NCBI RefSeq assembly: GCF_042654525.1
Contig: NZ_JBHSGP010000014.1
Coordinates: 1,426,001-1,490,000 of the forward strand
Length of the DNA stretch: 64,000 nt
DNA from: Geojedonia litorea
Lineage (GTDB): Bacteria; Bacteroidota; Bacteroidia; Flavobacteriales; Flavobacteriaceae
Direction of reading: 5' to 3'
This document shows positions 1 through 7,696 of the stretch, piece by piece. A program made the position numbers and the translations under genes. The first letter of the stretch is position 1; every line of letters begins with the position of its first letter. Below the pieces are notes generated by a model. It saw only the letters and a program-made list of their open reading frames with translations, was not told the DNA's origin and did no database searches.

Positions 1-532
1 TTTTTTCAAGGCTTAAAATAGTGGCGCCATGTTCTTTAAATACTTTTAATCGCGGTTGAATGAGTTGCCAATCACGAGAATCTACGGCAAAAAACGGATC
101 GTCTAAACCTTCTAACAATACGTCTTTTAGTCCTGCTTTTGTTTTGTGAACCGGTAAAATACCAAACGAGGTACTCTTACGTGGTTTCATTTCACCTAAT
201 TGAAAATAATCACAAACTACCTGAAACGAATAACAGATAAAGAACACATATTTTTTTTGTTCTTCCGAAGTGGAATTATAGTCCCAAAGTTGCTGGATGA
301 GTTTTAAATAAGGCTGTCTCCAATCTTCTTGTTCCAATGGGCTACCTGGTCCACCGCTTGAAATGTATATATCATAAGATGTGTCGGGCAATTCATTTTT
401 TGCCCTGACATCAAAAACTTTGTAATCGAGGTTGTTATGAAACATTTTGGCAATATCAACAATACATCTCAAACCCTGATTAGGTTCGTTATTATTCATA
501 TCCAAAATGGCCATTTTAACTTTATGCTGCAT
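1..532 (-). CDS. Class I glutamine amidotransferase (GMP-synthase-like), partial
   Basis: The gene starts at 532 and runs off the left edge, so only the first 177 residues are visible. Residues 58-64 read SGGPGSP, as in the oxyanion strand of class I glutamine amidotransferases. The likely nucleophile is Cys100 in FICYSFQ, where the family usually has G-x-C-x-G-x-Q; both glycines are replaced but Cys and Gln are kept. The family releases ammonia from glutamine or acts as a gamma-glutamyl hydrolase. The catalytic His/Glu pair would lie beyond the edge. It is the last visible gene of a four-gene operon, 11 bases after the amidoligase, which suggests it supplies ammonia or trims a gamma-glutamyl product. 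It is not GuaA: no synthetase domain or purine gene is nearby, although the C-terminus is unseen. Confidence 0.8.
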   Translation of the reverse strand, partial: MQHKVKMAILDMNNNEPNQGLRCIVDIAKMFHNNLDYKVFDVRAKNELPDTSYDIYISSGGPGSPLEQEDWRQPYLKLIQQLWDYNSTSEEQKKYVFFICYSFQVVCDYFQLGEMKPRKSTSFGILPVHKTKAGLKDVLLEGLDDPFFAVDSRDWQLIQPRLKVFKEHGATILSLEK

Positions 533-543
533 CTTCAATTCTT

Positions 544-1641
544 CTATGTTGTTCCTAAAACGGTCTGTTCCATGATATAGTCGACCACTTTAGTTAAATC
601 TTTCGTCTCTTTATAAATCGCTAATTGTCTGTCGGCACCAGTGCCATTTTTCAGCATGGTTTTGACATATTCCACTTCTTTTCTTGAACCTAATTCATCA
701 ACCACGTCATCAATAAAATCAAGTAATTCTAACATTAAGTCTTTGGTGTTAACTTCACATTCTTTGCCAAAATCAATCATCTTGCCATCTAATCCATATC
801 TACTGGCACGCCATTTATTTTCATTAATTAATGCGCGATGATAAACAATGAAATTCAAATTTTGAGTCTTTAATTTATAAAGTTTGACCACTAAAGCTTG
901 TATCAGTGCAGAAATACTAATGGTTTCGTCAATAGTCATTGGCACATCACAAATCCTGACTTCCAAAGTTGGGAAAAAGGGATGTACTCGAATATCCCAC
1001 CATATCTTTTTAGGGTTATCTATGCATTTGGTTTTTACCAACAGATTTACGTAGTTTTCATAATCAGTTAGGTTATCAAACACACCAGGAATCCCAGTTC
1101 GTGGGAATTTATCAAACACTTTAGACCTGTATGATTTAAACCCGGTATTTCGACCTTCCCAAAATGGCGAATTGGTAGATAAAGCATACAAATGTGGCAA
1201 AAAATAGCGCATGGCATTAGTTAAATGAAGTGCCAATTGTTTATCAGCGATACCAACATGTACGTGAAGGCCGAAAATTAAATTTGAACGTGCTGCATCT
1301 TGAAGCTCATTCACAATTTCATCATAGCGCGGATTGGGAGTGATCAATTGTTTTTGCCAAGCAGAGAAGGGATGAGTGCCGGCGGCTCCAATTCTATAAC
1401 CAAGTTCTTTTGAAATATCAGATATTGATTTACGTAAATGGGTTATTTCTGTTCTCGCTTCTGTAATGTCATTGCAAATATTAGTGCCTACTTCAACGAC
1501 AGCTTGATGCATCTCGGCTTTCACTTGTTCATTTAAGTGCTTTGCCGCTTCAACAACAATTTTTTGATCGTGGGAAACTAATTCTCTAGTATCTGGGTCA
1601 ATAACCTGATATTCTTCTTCTATGCCTAGCGTGAACTTCAT
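544..1641 (-). CDS. GCS2-type carboxylate-amine ligase (YbdK-like)
   Basis: This 365-residue protein belongs to the glutamate-cysteine ligase family 2 fold, which activates a carboxylate with ATP and joins it to an amine. The N-terminus carries GIEEEY (residues 6-11), the acidic metal-binding strand of the family. HVHVG lies at 126-130 and LEVRICD at 226-232, both typical GCS2 motifs. The length matches stand-alone YbdK-like ligases. It sits 9 bases after the ATP-grasp gene and 11 bases before the amidotransferase gene, so the three are probably co-translated and work on one product. The substrates cannot be read from sequence; glutathione synthesis is possible but not supported by any dedicated partner here. 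Confidence 0.85.
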   Translation of the reverse strand: MKFTLGIEEEYQVIDPDTRELVSHDQKIVVEAAKHLNEQVKAEMHQAVVEVGTNICNDITEARTEITHLRKSISDISKELGYRIGAAGTHPFSAWQKQLITPNPRYDEIVNELQDAARSNLIFGLHVHVGIADKQLALHLTNAMRYFLPHLYALSTNSPFWEGRNTGFKSYRSKVFDKFPRTGIPGVFDNLTDYENYVNLLVKTKCIDNPKKIWWDIRVHPFFPTLEVRICDVPMTIDETISISALIQALVVKLYKLKTQNLNFIVYHRALINENKWRASRYGLDGKMIDFGKECEVNTKDLMLELLDFIDDVVDELGSRKEVEYVKTMLKNGTGADRQLAIYKETKDLTKVVDYIMEQTVLGTT

Positions 1642-1650
1642 ACAACTAAC

Positions 1651-2613
1651 TTATTTAAGCGGTGTTTTTTTACCTAAAATTTGATCCTTAATGAAAGTTC
1701 CCCAAGTAAGATTCATTTTGCCTTTCTTGTATTGTTTAGCTTTTTCAATGGCCATATTGGCGGCATTTTCAACGATCCAATCAAAATTTTCTTGTCCCAC
1801 AGAATGTACATCAGCATCTGGTGCAGGATTACAGAAATCAATAGCATAGGGAATACCATCTCTTACCGCAAATTCTACAGTGTTGAAGTCATATCCAAGA
1901 GCCTTATTCAATCGAATACAGTATTTTTTAACAAGATCTAACAATTCTTGCTTTACGGGCGGGCCATCAATGACATAGCGTAAATGATGAGGATTTCGAG
2001 GTTCGTATTGCATGATATGTACTTTGTCTGTATTAAGCACATAACATCTAAAGTATTCTGTAAAGTTTATCTCTTCTTGAAGCATCATGACCAAGTTTTC
2101 GGTCTCTCCATGTTTTTTCCAAAGATCATCTGGGTTTTCAACACGGTATACGCTTTTCCAACCACCGCCATCATGAGGTTTCATATAGGCAGGAAAGCCT
2201 ATAGTTTCAAACATATGTTCCCAATTAAAAGGGAATTTCATATTTCGAAATGAATTTTCGGTAGTATCTGGTGGACGATGTGACGTTGGTAGTATAAATG
2301 TTTTTGGTACCGGAACGCCAACTTTTTCGGCTAGTGCATTGTTGAAAAACTTTTCATCGGCACTCCACCAAAATGGGTTATTGATTACTGCCGTGCCAGA
2401 AATAGCCGCATTTTTTAAATAAGCTCTATAAAACGGAACATCTTGAGAGATTCGGTCAATAATTACCGCGTAATCTGTTGGTTTTGCTTGCTCTACATTA
2501 TCAATACTAACCGCTTCAGCTTTAATGTCCTTGATGCCTTTTTCGTTGACGCGATCTATAAATGCTTGAGGAAATGTATTTTCCTGTCCGAATAGAATGC
2601 CAATTTTTTTCAT
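1651..2613 (-). CDS. ATP-grasp ligase (RimK/D-Ala-D-Ala ligase-like)
   Basis: This 320-residue protein has the ATP-grasp plan. Lys145 begins KPHDGGGWKSV, the lysine plus glycine-rich loop that clamps ATP; QEE at 179-181 fits the adenine-binding hinge; Glu247, Asp259 and Asn262 (in TVEF and IDFCNP) are the expected magnesium ligands. The family forms amide or peptide bonds through an acyl phosphate. It lies between the hydrolase and the GCS2 ligase in one operon, giving two ATP-dependent ligases of different folds in the same pathway, which points to a small peptide or amide compound. Substrate specificity is unknown. Confidence 0.85.
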   Translation of the reverse strand: MKKIGILFGQENTFPQAFIDRVNEKGIKDIKAEAVSIDNVEQAKPTDYAVIIDRISQDVPFYRAYLKNAAISGTAVINNPFWWSADEKFFNNALAEKVGVPVPKTFILPTSHRPPDTTENSFRNMKFPFNWEHMFETIGFPAYMKPHDGGGWKSVYRVENPDDLWKKHGETENLVMMLQEEINFTEYFRCYVLNTDKVHIMQYEPRNPHHLRYVIDGPPVKQELLDLVKKYCIRLNKALGYDFNTVEFAVRDGIPYAIDFCNPAPDADVHSVGQENFDWIVENAANMAIEKAKQYKKGKMNLTWGTFIKDQILGKKTPLK

Positions 2614-2634
2614 AGTATTTTGGTTAGAGGTTAG

Positions 2635-3339
2635 TTATAGTTTTGATAAATAGTGTGGAAACATTTGTCGCCAAATTGGCCAGTCATGTTCCGCCCATTT
2701 TCGTTCATCGAACCAAAATGGAATATTTTTTTCACTTAAAATTTTAGCAAGGTCTTGGTTAGCTTTTAAACATATATCCCATTCGCCAACACCAAGAATA
2801 ATGTTCATTTTCCATAAATCGGGATGGTTGGCTCCAGGCAGAAAATCAACAGGATTATTGAAAAACACGTTATCGTCATAATAACCATCCAAAAAAGATT
2901 TGATATCAAATGAACCGCTTAAACTGAACATATGGCTTACTTTTTCGGGGTGTTTAAAAGCAAAATTAGCGGCGTGGTAGCCTCCAAAACTCACCCCCGC
3001 CACAGCAACTTTTTGTAAGCCCTTGTCATGACAAATGGAACTAACAACTTCATTTAAAATAAACTCGTCGTACCACATGTGGTTTTTAACACGCTCTGAA
3101 GGATGTATATTTTTATTGTACCAACTTAATTCGTTAATACTATCAGGACAATAAATTTGAACCAAACCTTCATCTAAAAACCATTTTGCAGATTCTATAA
3201 GTTTAAAATCCTTGCACTCATAATATCGTCCCATTGTAGTTGGAAACAAAACGAGTGGATAACCTGCATGACCAAAAACGAGCATTTCTATATGCTTGCT
3301 TAATGTTGGTGAATACCATTTGTGATACTGTTCTTTCAA
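2635..3339 (-). CDS. Alpha/beta hydrolase, putative esterase family
   Basis: The 234-residue protein is a serine hydrolase of the esterase-D/antigen-85-like class. The nucleophile elbow is GVSFGG with Ser117, and His218 in AEHDWPIW is the likely catalytic base; Asp188 in GEWDICL may complete the triad. There is no signal peptide, so it is probably cytoplasmic. It is the first gene of the operon, 21 bases before the ATP-grasp gene. In this position it could release, transfer or proofread an acyl intermediate of the ligases downstream. Substrate unknown. Confidence 0.8.
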   Translation of the reverse strand: MKEQYHKWYSPTLSKHIEMLVFGHAGYPLVLFPTTMGRYYECKDFKLIESAKWFLDEGLVQIYCPDSINELSWYNKNIHPSERVKNHMWYDEFILNEVVSSICHDKGLQKVAVAGVSFGGYHAANFAFKHPEKVSHMFSLSGSFDIKSFLDGYYDDNVFFNNPVDFLPGANHPDLWKMNIILGVGEWDICLKANQDLAKILSEKNIPFWFDERKWAEHDWPIWRQMFPHYLSKL

Positions 3340-3553
3340 TTAATTGAATTTGAATTAGTTATTTCTTATTTAATGTTGTTAAAAAGCATGCAAAAGTATA
3401 AAAGCTAGTTATTTCTAAATGTATTATATTAAATTTTATTCTCCTAAAAATAAGAGTCATAACTTAATTATGTTGTTATGGATTTCATTAAAGTAAATTG
3501 AATGCACTTACCTAATTGCGATTATATATTTTTAAAGTTATGAAATTAAATTA

Positions 3554-3588
3554 AAAAAAGCGCTTCAAAATAAATTGAAGCGCTTTTT
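3554..3588 (-). terminator. Rho-independent terminator after groEL
   Basis: A 9-bp perfect stem GCGCTTCAA / TTGAAGCGC (3560-3568 and 3575-3583) with a 6-base loop is flanked by runs of A on the left and T on the right, so it can end transcription in both directions. It lies 29 bases beyond the groEL stop. The rest of the 277-base gap before the hydrolase operon (3340-3553) is AT-rich and should contain that operon's promoter, but I could not pick out a convincing one. Confidence 0.85.
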
Positions 3589-3616
3589 AAAACTGTATTT
3601 AAATCTGGCAATGATT

Positions 3617-5248
3617 CTACATCATCCCTGGCATACCGCCACCCATACCTCCTGGCATTGCTGGGGTGTCCTCTTTAATGTCGATTAAAGCACATTCTGT
3701 AGTTAAGATCATACCAGCAACTGACGCTGCATTTTCCAATGCAATACGTGTTACTTTTTTAGGATCTATAATACCAGCTTTTAGCATGTCAACATAAGTT
3801 TCGGTTTTGGCATCATAGCCAAATGATCCTTTTCCGTCCATAACTTTTGCAACTACAACACTACCTTCACCACCTGCGTTTTCAACAATGGTACGTAAAG
3901 GTGATTCAATAGCGCGGGCAACAATTTGGATACCTGTAACTTCATCTAGATTTTCAGCAGTTAACTTTTCAAGTAGGCCTTTGGCTCTAATAAAAGCAAC
4001 ACCACCTCCAGCAACAATGCCTTCTTCAACTGCTGCTCTAGTAGCATGAAGCGCATCATCAACACGGTCTTTTTTCTCTTTCATTTCAACTTCACTAGCA
4101 GCGCCTACATAAAGTACAGCAACACCACCAGCTAATTTAGCTAAACGCTCCTGAAGTTTTTCTTTATCATAATCAGAAGTCGTAGTTTCAATCTGTGCTT
4201 TAATTTGATTTACACGAGCTTTGATATCGGCTGCTTTTCCAGCACCATTAACAATAGTTGTATTGTCTTTATCAACCGTTACAGTTTCGGCAGTACCTAG
4301 CATGCTCAAATCTGCATTTTCAAGAGTAAAACCTCTTTCTTCAGAAATCACGGTTCCGCCAGTTAATATAGCGATATCTTCAAGCATTGCTTTGCGACGA
4401 TCACCAAATCCTGGAGCTTTTACAGCTGCAATTTTAAGTCCACCACGTAATTTGTTCACCACTAAAGTAGCTAAAGCTTGTCCTTCAACATCTTCAGCAA
4501 TAATCAATAATGGGCGACCAGATTGAGCAACAGGTTCCAATATTGGAAGGATTTCCTGTAGGTTAGAGATTTTCTTATCGAATAATAAGATATAAGGATT
4601 CTCTAAATCGGCAATCATTTTATCAGCATCAGTTACGAAATATGGAGATAAGTAACCTCTGTCAAACTGCATACCTTCAACAACATCTACATAAGTTTCA
4701 GTTCCTTTGGCTTCTTCAACAGTAATCACACCTTCTTTACCAACTTTTCCAAAAGCTGTTGCAATTAAGTCACCAATGGTATCATCATTATTCGCAGAAA
4801 TTGAAGCTACTTGCTTGATCATTTCTGAAGAGTTGCCTACTTTTTTTGATTGTTTTTCAAGATCTTTTACAATGGCTTCAACTGCTTTGTCGATACCACG
4901 TTTTAGGTCCATAGGATTAGCACCAGCGGCAACATTTTTAAGACCTTCTTTAACGATAGATTGTGCTAATACAGTAGCAGTAGTTGTACCGTCACCTGCC
5001 AAATCGTTGGTTTTACTTGCAACTTCCTTGACCATTTGCGCACCCATATTTTCAATGGCGTTCTCTAGTTCAATTTCTTTTGCAACTGTAACACCATCTT
5101 TAGTGACTTGTGGTGCACCAAAGGATTTGCTGATGATGACATTGCGACCTTTTGGTCCTAATGTTACTTTAACTGCGTTTGCTAATGCATCCACACCACG
5201 TTTTAATCCGTCGCGTGCTTCAATATCAAATTTTATATCTTTTGCCAT
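3617..5248 (-). CDS. groEL: Chaperonin GroEL
   Basis: This is full-length GroEL of 543 residues, the 60-kDa subunit of the ATP-driven folding chamber in the cytoplasm. It begins MAKDIKFDIEARDGLKRG, contains GDGTTTATVLA for ATP binding, and ends in the usual flexible GGM-rich tail (GGMGGGMPGMM). It follows groES by 99 bases on the same strand, forming the standard groES-groEL operon, and ends at a strong terminator. Confidence 0.98.
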   Translation of the reverse strand: MAKDIKFDIEARDGLKRGVDALANAVKVTLGPKGRNVIISKSFGAPQVTKDGVTVAKEIELENAIENMGAQMVKEVASKTNDLAGDGTTTATVLAQSIVKEGLKNVAAGANPMDLKRGIDKAVEAIVKDLEKQSKKVGNSSEMIKQVASISANNDDTIGDLIATAFGKVGKEGVITVEEAKGTETYVDVVEGMQFDRGYLSPYFVTDADKMIADLENPYILLFDKKISNLQEILPILEPVAQSGRPLLIIAEDVEGQALATLVVNKLRGGLKIAAVKAPGFGDRRKAMLEDIAILTGGTVISEERGFTLENADLSMLGTAETVTVDKDNTTIVNGAGKAADIKARVNQIKAQIETTTSDYDKEKLQERLAKLAGGVAVLYVGAASEVEMKEKKDRVDDALHATRAAVEEGIVAGGGVAFIRAKGLLEKLTAENLDEVTGIQIVARAIESPLRTIVENAGGEGSVVVAKVMDGKGSFGYDAKTETYVDMLKAGIIDPKKVTRIALENAASVAGMILTTECALIDIKEDTPAMPGGMGGGMPGMM

Positions 5249-5347
5249 AATTTTTAGCTTTATGCCTTATGCGATATGCTTTAGGCTTGGTTTAAATATT
5301 AATTTTAATGTTCTGCTAAAAGCCGAAGGCTCATAGCAATTTACCTT

Positions 5348-5623
5348 TTAGATAATTGCAAGAATATCACTTTCTCTCATGATCAGGTAATCCTTGCCTT
5401 CTAGTTTTAGTTCGGTACCTGAATATTTACCATAAAGAACAGTTTCACCAACTTTTACTGTCATTGGTTCATCTTTTGTGCCTTTACCTACAGCAATAAC
5501 TTTGCCTTTTTGTGGTTTTTCTTTGGCGTTATCGGGAATGATGATTCCAGAAGCGGTTTTAGTTTCGGCTTCTACAGGTTCAATAAGTACCCTGTCTGCT
5601 AAAGGTTTAATGTTTAATGCCAT
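5348..5623 (-). CDS. groES: Co-chaperonin GroES
   Basis: This is the 91-residue GroES lid protein, which caps the GroEL cavity. The N-terminus (NIKPLADRVLIEP) and the mobile loop region (ETKTASGIIIPDNAKEKPQ) are diagnostic. Length is slightly below the usual 95-97 residues but complete. It is first in the operon, and the 100-base upstream region holds several palindromes (see the regulatory entry) rather than a CIRCE element. Confidence 0.97.
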   Translation of the reverse strand: MALNIKPLADRVLIEPVEAETKTASGIIIPDNAKEKPQKGKVIAVGKGTKDEPMTVKVGETVLYGKYSGTELKLEGKDYLIMRESDILAII

Positions 5624-5660
5624 TTGAATTTATATTATTTGATTAATTAAACTTGTTTTT

Positions 5661-5715
5661 AACGCTTAAGCGTTATACTAAAAATGTGCCAATACAATTG
5701 GACTGACAAACTTTC
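5661..5715 (-). promoter_or_regulatory. groES control region with stacked palindromes and a TGGCAC box
   Basis: Three palindromes lie in about 55 bases upstream of groES: AACGCTTAAGCGTT (5661-5674, perfect), CCAATACAATTGG (5689-5701, perfect halves, 3-base spacer) and CTGACAAACTTTCAG (5701-5715, one mismatch). On the coding (minus) strand TGGCAC at 5691-5686 matches the -24 half of a sigma-54 promoter, but the following bases fit the -12 TTGC poorly. No TAnnTTTG box or CIRCE element is present. This is probably the stress-responsive promoter and operator of groESL; which sigma factor and regulator act here is inference. Confidence 0.45.
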
Positions 5716-5722
5716 AGTAACA

Positions 5723-5753
5723 AAAAATGCCAACAATTTTAGTTGGCATTTTT
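5723..5753 (-). terminator. Terminator after secG
   Basis: AATGCCAAC (5726-5734) pairs with GTTGGCATT (5742-5750) across a 7-base loop, with A and T runs outside, so it can work on either strand. It separates the miaB-to-secG transcription unit from the groES promoter. Confidence 0.8.
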
Positions 5754-5772
5754 ATACGATATGTATTATTAT

Positions 5773-6132
5773 TTAATTTCCTGTACTGTCACCAGCAGTT
5801 GTGATTGGAACCTCGTTAGTATTGGTTTGTGGGGCAACCGGTAGGTTAGTAGAAGCCTCATCTGGATTTAATGCTTTAGACTCTACACCATCTTCTGGGC
5901 CACCAATAGCAATGTTAGATAAAAGGATAAGTGCTAATAACATAGTAGCTAAAGCCCAAGTACTCTTGTCTAAAAAGTCACCTGTTTTTTTAACACCACC
6001 TAGTTGTTGTGTACCACCACCACCAAAAGATGAAGATAATCCTCCGCCTTTAGGATTTTGTACCATAATAACTACCACTAATAAAAAGGCAACTAATACG
6101 ATTAGAACTAAAAAAATTGTAAACTGTCCCAT
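5773..6132 (-). CDS. secG: Preprotein translocase subunit SecG
   Basis: The 119-residue protein has two membrane segments (about residues 4-23 and 58-77) separated by the cytoplasmic signature VQNPKGGGLSSSFGG, typical of SecG, an accessory subunit of the SecYEG channel. The C-terminal 40 residues after the second helix are low-complexity and periplasmic or disordered, as is common in this phylum. Its ATG overlaps the stop of the upstream TPR gene by one base (TAATG), implying translational coupling. Confidence 0.93.
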   Translation of the reverse strand: MGQFTIFLVLIVLVAFLLVVVIMVQNPKGGGLSSSFGGGGTQQLGGVKKTGDFLDKSTWALATMLLALILLSNIAIGGPEDGVESKALNPDEASTNLPVAPQTNTNEVPITTAGDSTGN

Positions 6133-7079
6133 TATGATTTATTGTTATTTTCTTGTAATTGTTTTACTGCTTTAATTTGGTCTGCAAAGAAACCACTTTT
6201 TTCTGGATATTTCAAACTTAAAATTTTATATGATTGTATGGCTTTATCATAGTTTTTTTGCTCCAGATAAATCCGAGCTAAAGTCTCTGTCATTAGCCCG
6301 TCGTGTGGCGTATCTTCATTTTTGATCAGGCTTATTGTTGAAGCTTCTTTTGAGGGTATTATTTTAGGATTAGTTTCTAAAAATTTATCGATAAGTTCAA
6401 ACTTTTTAGTTTGAGGGTTCTCGTCATTAGCCTCTTGTTTAACCGGAGTTGCTGTTTTGTCTTCATCGCGATTAATTGGTTTGAAACTTGTAATTTTCAA
6501 CCACTCTGCGAATGAATGTAATTCTTCTTTTTCAAAATCCAGAGGCTTACCTAAATTCAATTTAGCTTCAGGAGTTTCTGAAATGTTTTTGACATCCACC
6601 TCTATAATTGGAAGTTTAGGCGCTTCATTGATGTCTGATATAAACTGTGCTACTTTTTCAGGATCAATTTTTTCTTCAAATAAATGTGGGTCTAAAACGC
6701 CTTCAGTTTCCTTAATATATTGTTTTAAGGCATCATCAATGATCACGCTCTTGTTTACCGAAATGTCATCAACATCTACTACCATGATGTCCTTTAATTG
6801 TTCCGAATTTTGTTTTATAGCTTGTGAAATTTCGTTTTGATTGAAGGTTTCTGAAGTTATAAAGTCGAATAAAACACTGCGATCTGTGGTATAGGCTGCA
6901 GTGATTTTGAGTTCGGAATTGTAGTTAAAACTATCTTTGTTTTTTAAGCCTTTTAAATATAAAGCTCGCGCTGGCTGAAAATAGGGGTACTCCGACAGTA
7001 CTGTGGTGAGATCACTTGTATGTTGCTTTGTAATCCTTTCAGGATGTTGTAATAGATATGTGAATTGATTTAACTGCAT
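6132..7079 (-). CDS. Tetratricopeptide-repeat protein of unknown function
   Basis: This 315-residue soluble protein lacks a signal peptide or membrane segment. Its N-terminus (residues 1-80) carries a conserved-looking QLNQFTYLLQHPERIT segment; the middle is acidic and probably disordered; the C-terminus (about 262-300) has a recognisable TPR pair ending in YDKAIQSYKILSLKYPEKS. It lies between lptE and secG in one operon, with a one-base overlap to secG. I do not know its function; its place suggests an envelope-related role. Confidence 0.7.
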   Translation of the reverse strand: MQLNQFTYLLQHPERITKQHTSDLTTVLSEYPYFQPARALYLKGLKNKDSFNYNSELKITAAYTTDRSVLFDFITSETFNQNEISQAIKQNSEQLKDIMVVDVDDISVNKSVIIDDALKQYIKETEGVLDPHLFEEKIDPEKVAQFISDINEAPKLPIIEVDVKNISETPEAKLNLGKPLDFEKEELHSFAEWLKITSFKPINRDEDKTATPVKQEANDENPQTKKFELIDKFLETNPKIIPSKEASTISLIKNEDTPHDGLMTETLARIYLEQKNYDKAIQSYKILSLKYPEKSGFFADQIKAVKQLQENNNKS

Positions 7080-7090
7080 TTAAATATACA

Positions 7091-7597
7091 TCACCATTTT
7101 GCCAGTGTGGCATTAAAAATATCTTGAGTTAGACGTTCAAAAATTTCATCAATTGCTGTAGCTTTTTGTGCACCGACCAATTGTGCTGCCCCCGGATAAT
7201 CATAAAAAAAAGAAAACCGTTGGTCAAACTCTTCATCTGGAGAATTTTTGTCATAAAATCTCACTTTTACACCAATTGTTAATCGGTTTTGAGCTGCGGT
7301 GCTATTGGATTGCGCCGTTGTTGGCGATATTCGATACTCGGTAATTTCGCCTTCATAAGTTAGATCGGCACCAGAATTTACCAAACTCAAATTGGTTTGA
7401 TTCAAAATTAAATCTTGCAGGGCAATAGTGAAATCACGCTCTAATCCGGGCTCAATTAATGGTGCGTTATTTTGAAAATAATTCACCTGAAAGGTTCTAG
7501 TACCTGCTGGAATTGAAGTTCCTGTAAATGAATATACGCCACAGCCTAAAATTGTTAGGGAGCATATAAAAAACGCAATGTATTTTATTAATTTCAT
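7091..7597 (-). CDS. lptE: LptE-like LPS-assembly lipoprotein
   Basis: From the ATG at 7597 the protein has 168 residues, starting MKLIKYIAFFICSLTILGC with a lipobox at Cys19. An in-frame start at 7651 would put 18 extra residues before the signal peptide and is less likely. The mature part begins GVYSFTGTSIPAGTRTFQV, a pattern seen in the LptE family of this phylum. LptE plugs the LptD outer-membrane translocon and is needed to insert lipopolysaccharide. It follows the sigma-54 activator gene and precedes the TPR/secG pair. Confidence 0.85.
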   Translation of the reverse strand: MKLIKYIAFFICSLTILGCGVYSFTGTSIPAGTRTFQVNYFQNNAPLIEPGLERDFTIALQDLILNQTNLSLVNSGADLTYEGEITEYRISPTTAQSNSTAAQNRLTIGVKVRFYDKNSPDEEFDQRFSFFYDYPGAAQLVGAQKATAIDEIFERLTQDIFNATLAKW

Positions 7598-7696
7598 TTG
7601 ATTAAATCCTTTAAAAAGGATGGCCTTGGTATTTAAAAAACAAACGTACAATTAAAAATCATATTTTGTTGGTTTGATTTAACTATCGTTTTTTAG

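Noticed and set aside
4707..5336. Long open frame of 209 codons opposite groEL
   Set aside because: It lies entirely antisense to a certain gene, has biased composition, and no independent signals; it is a shadow frame.
5249..5760. CIRCE element for HrcA upstream of groES
   Set aside because: No TTAGCACTC-N9-GAGTGCTAA or near match is present; the palindromes there are different.
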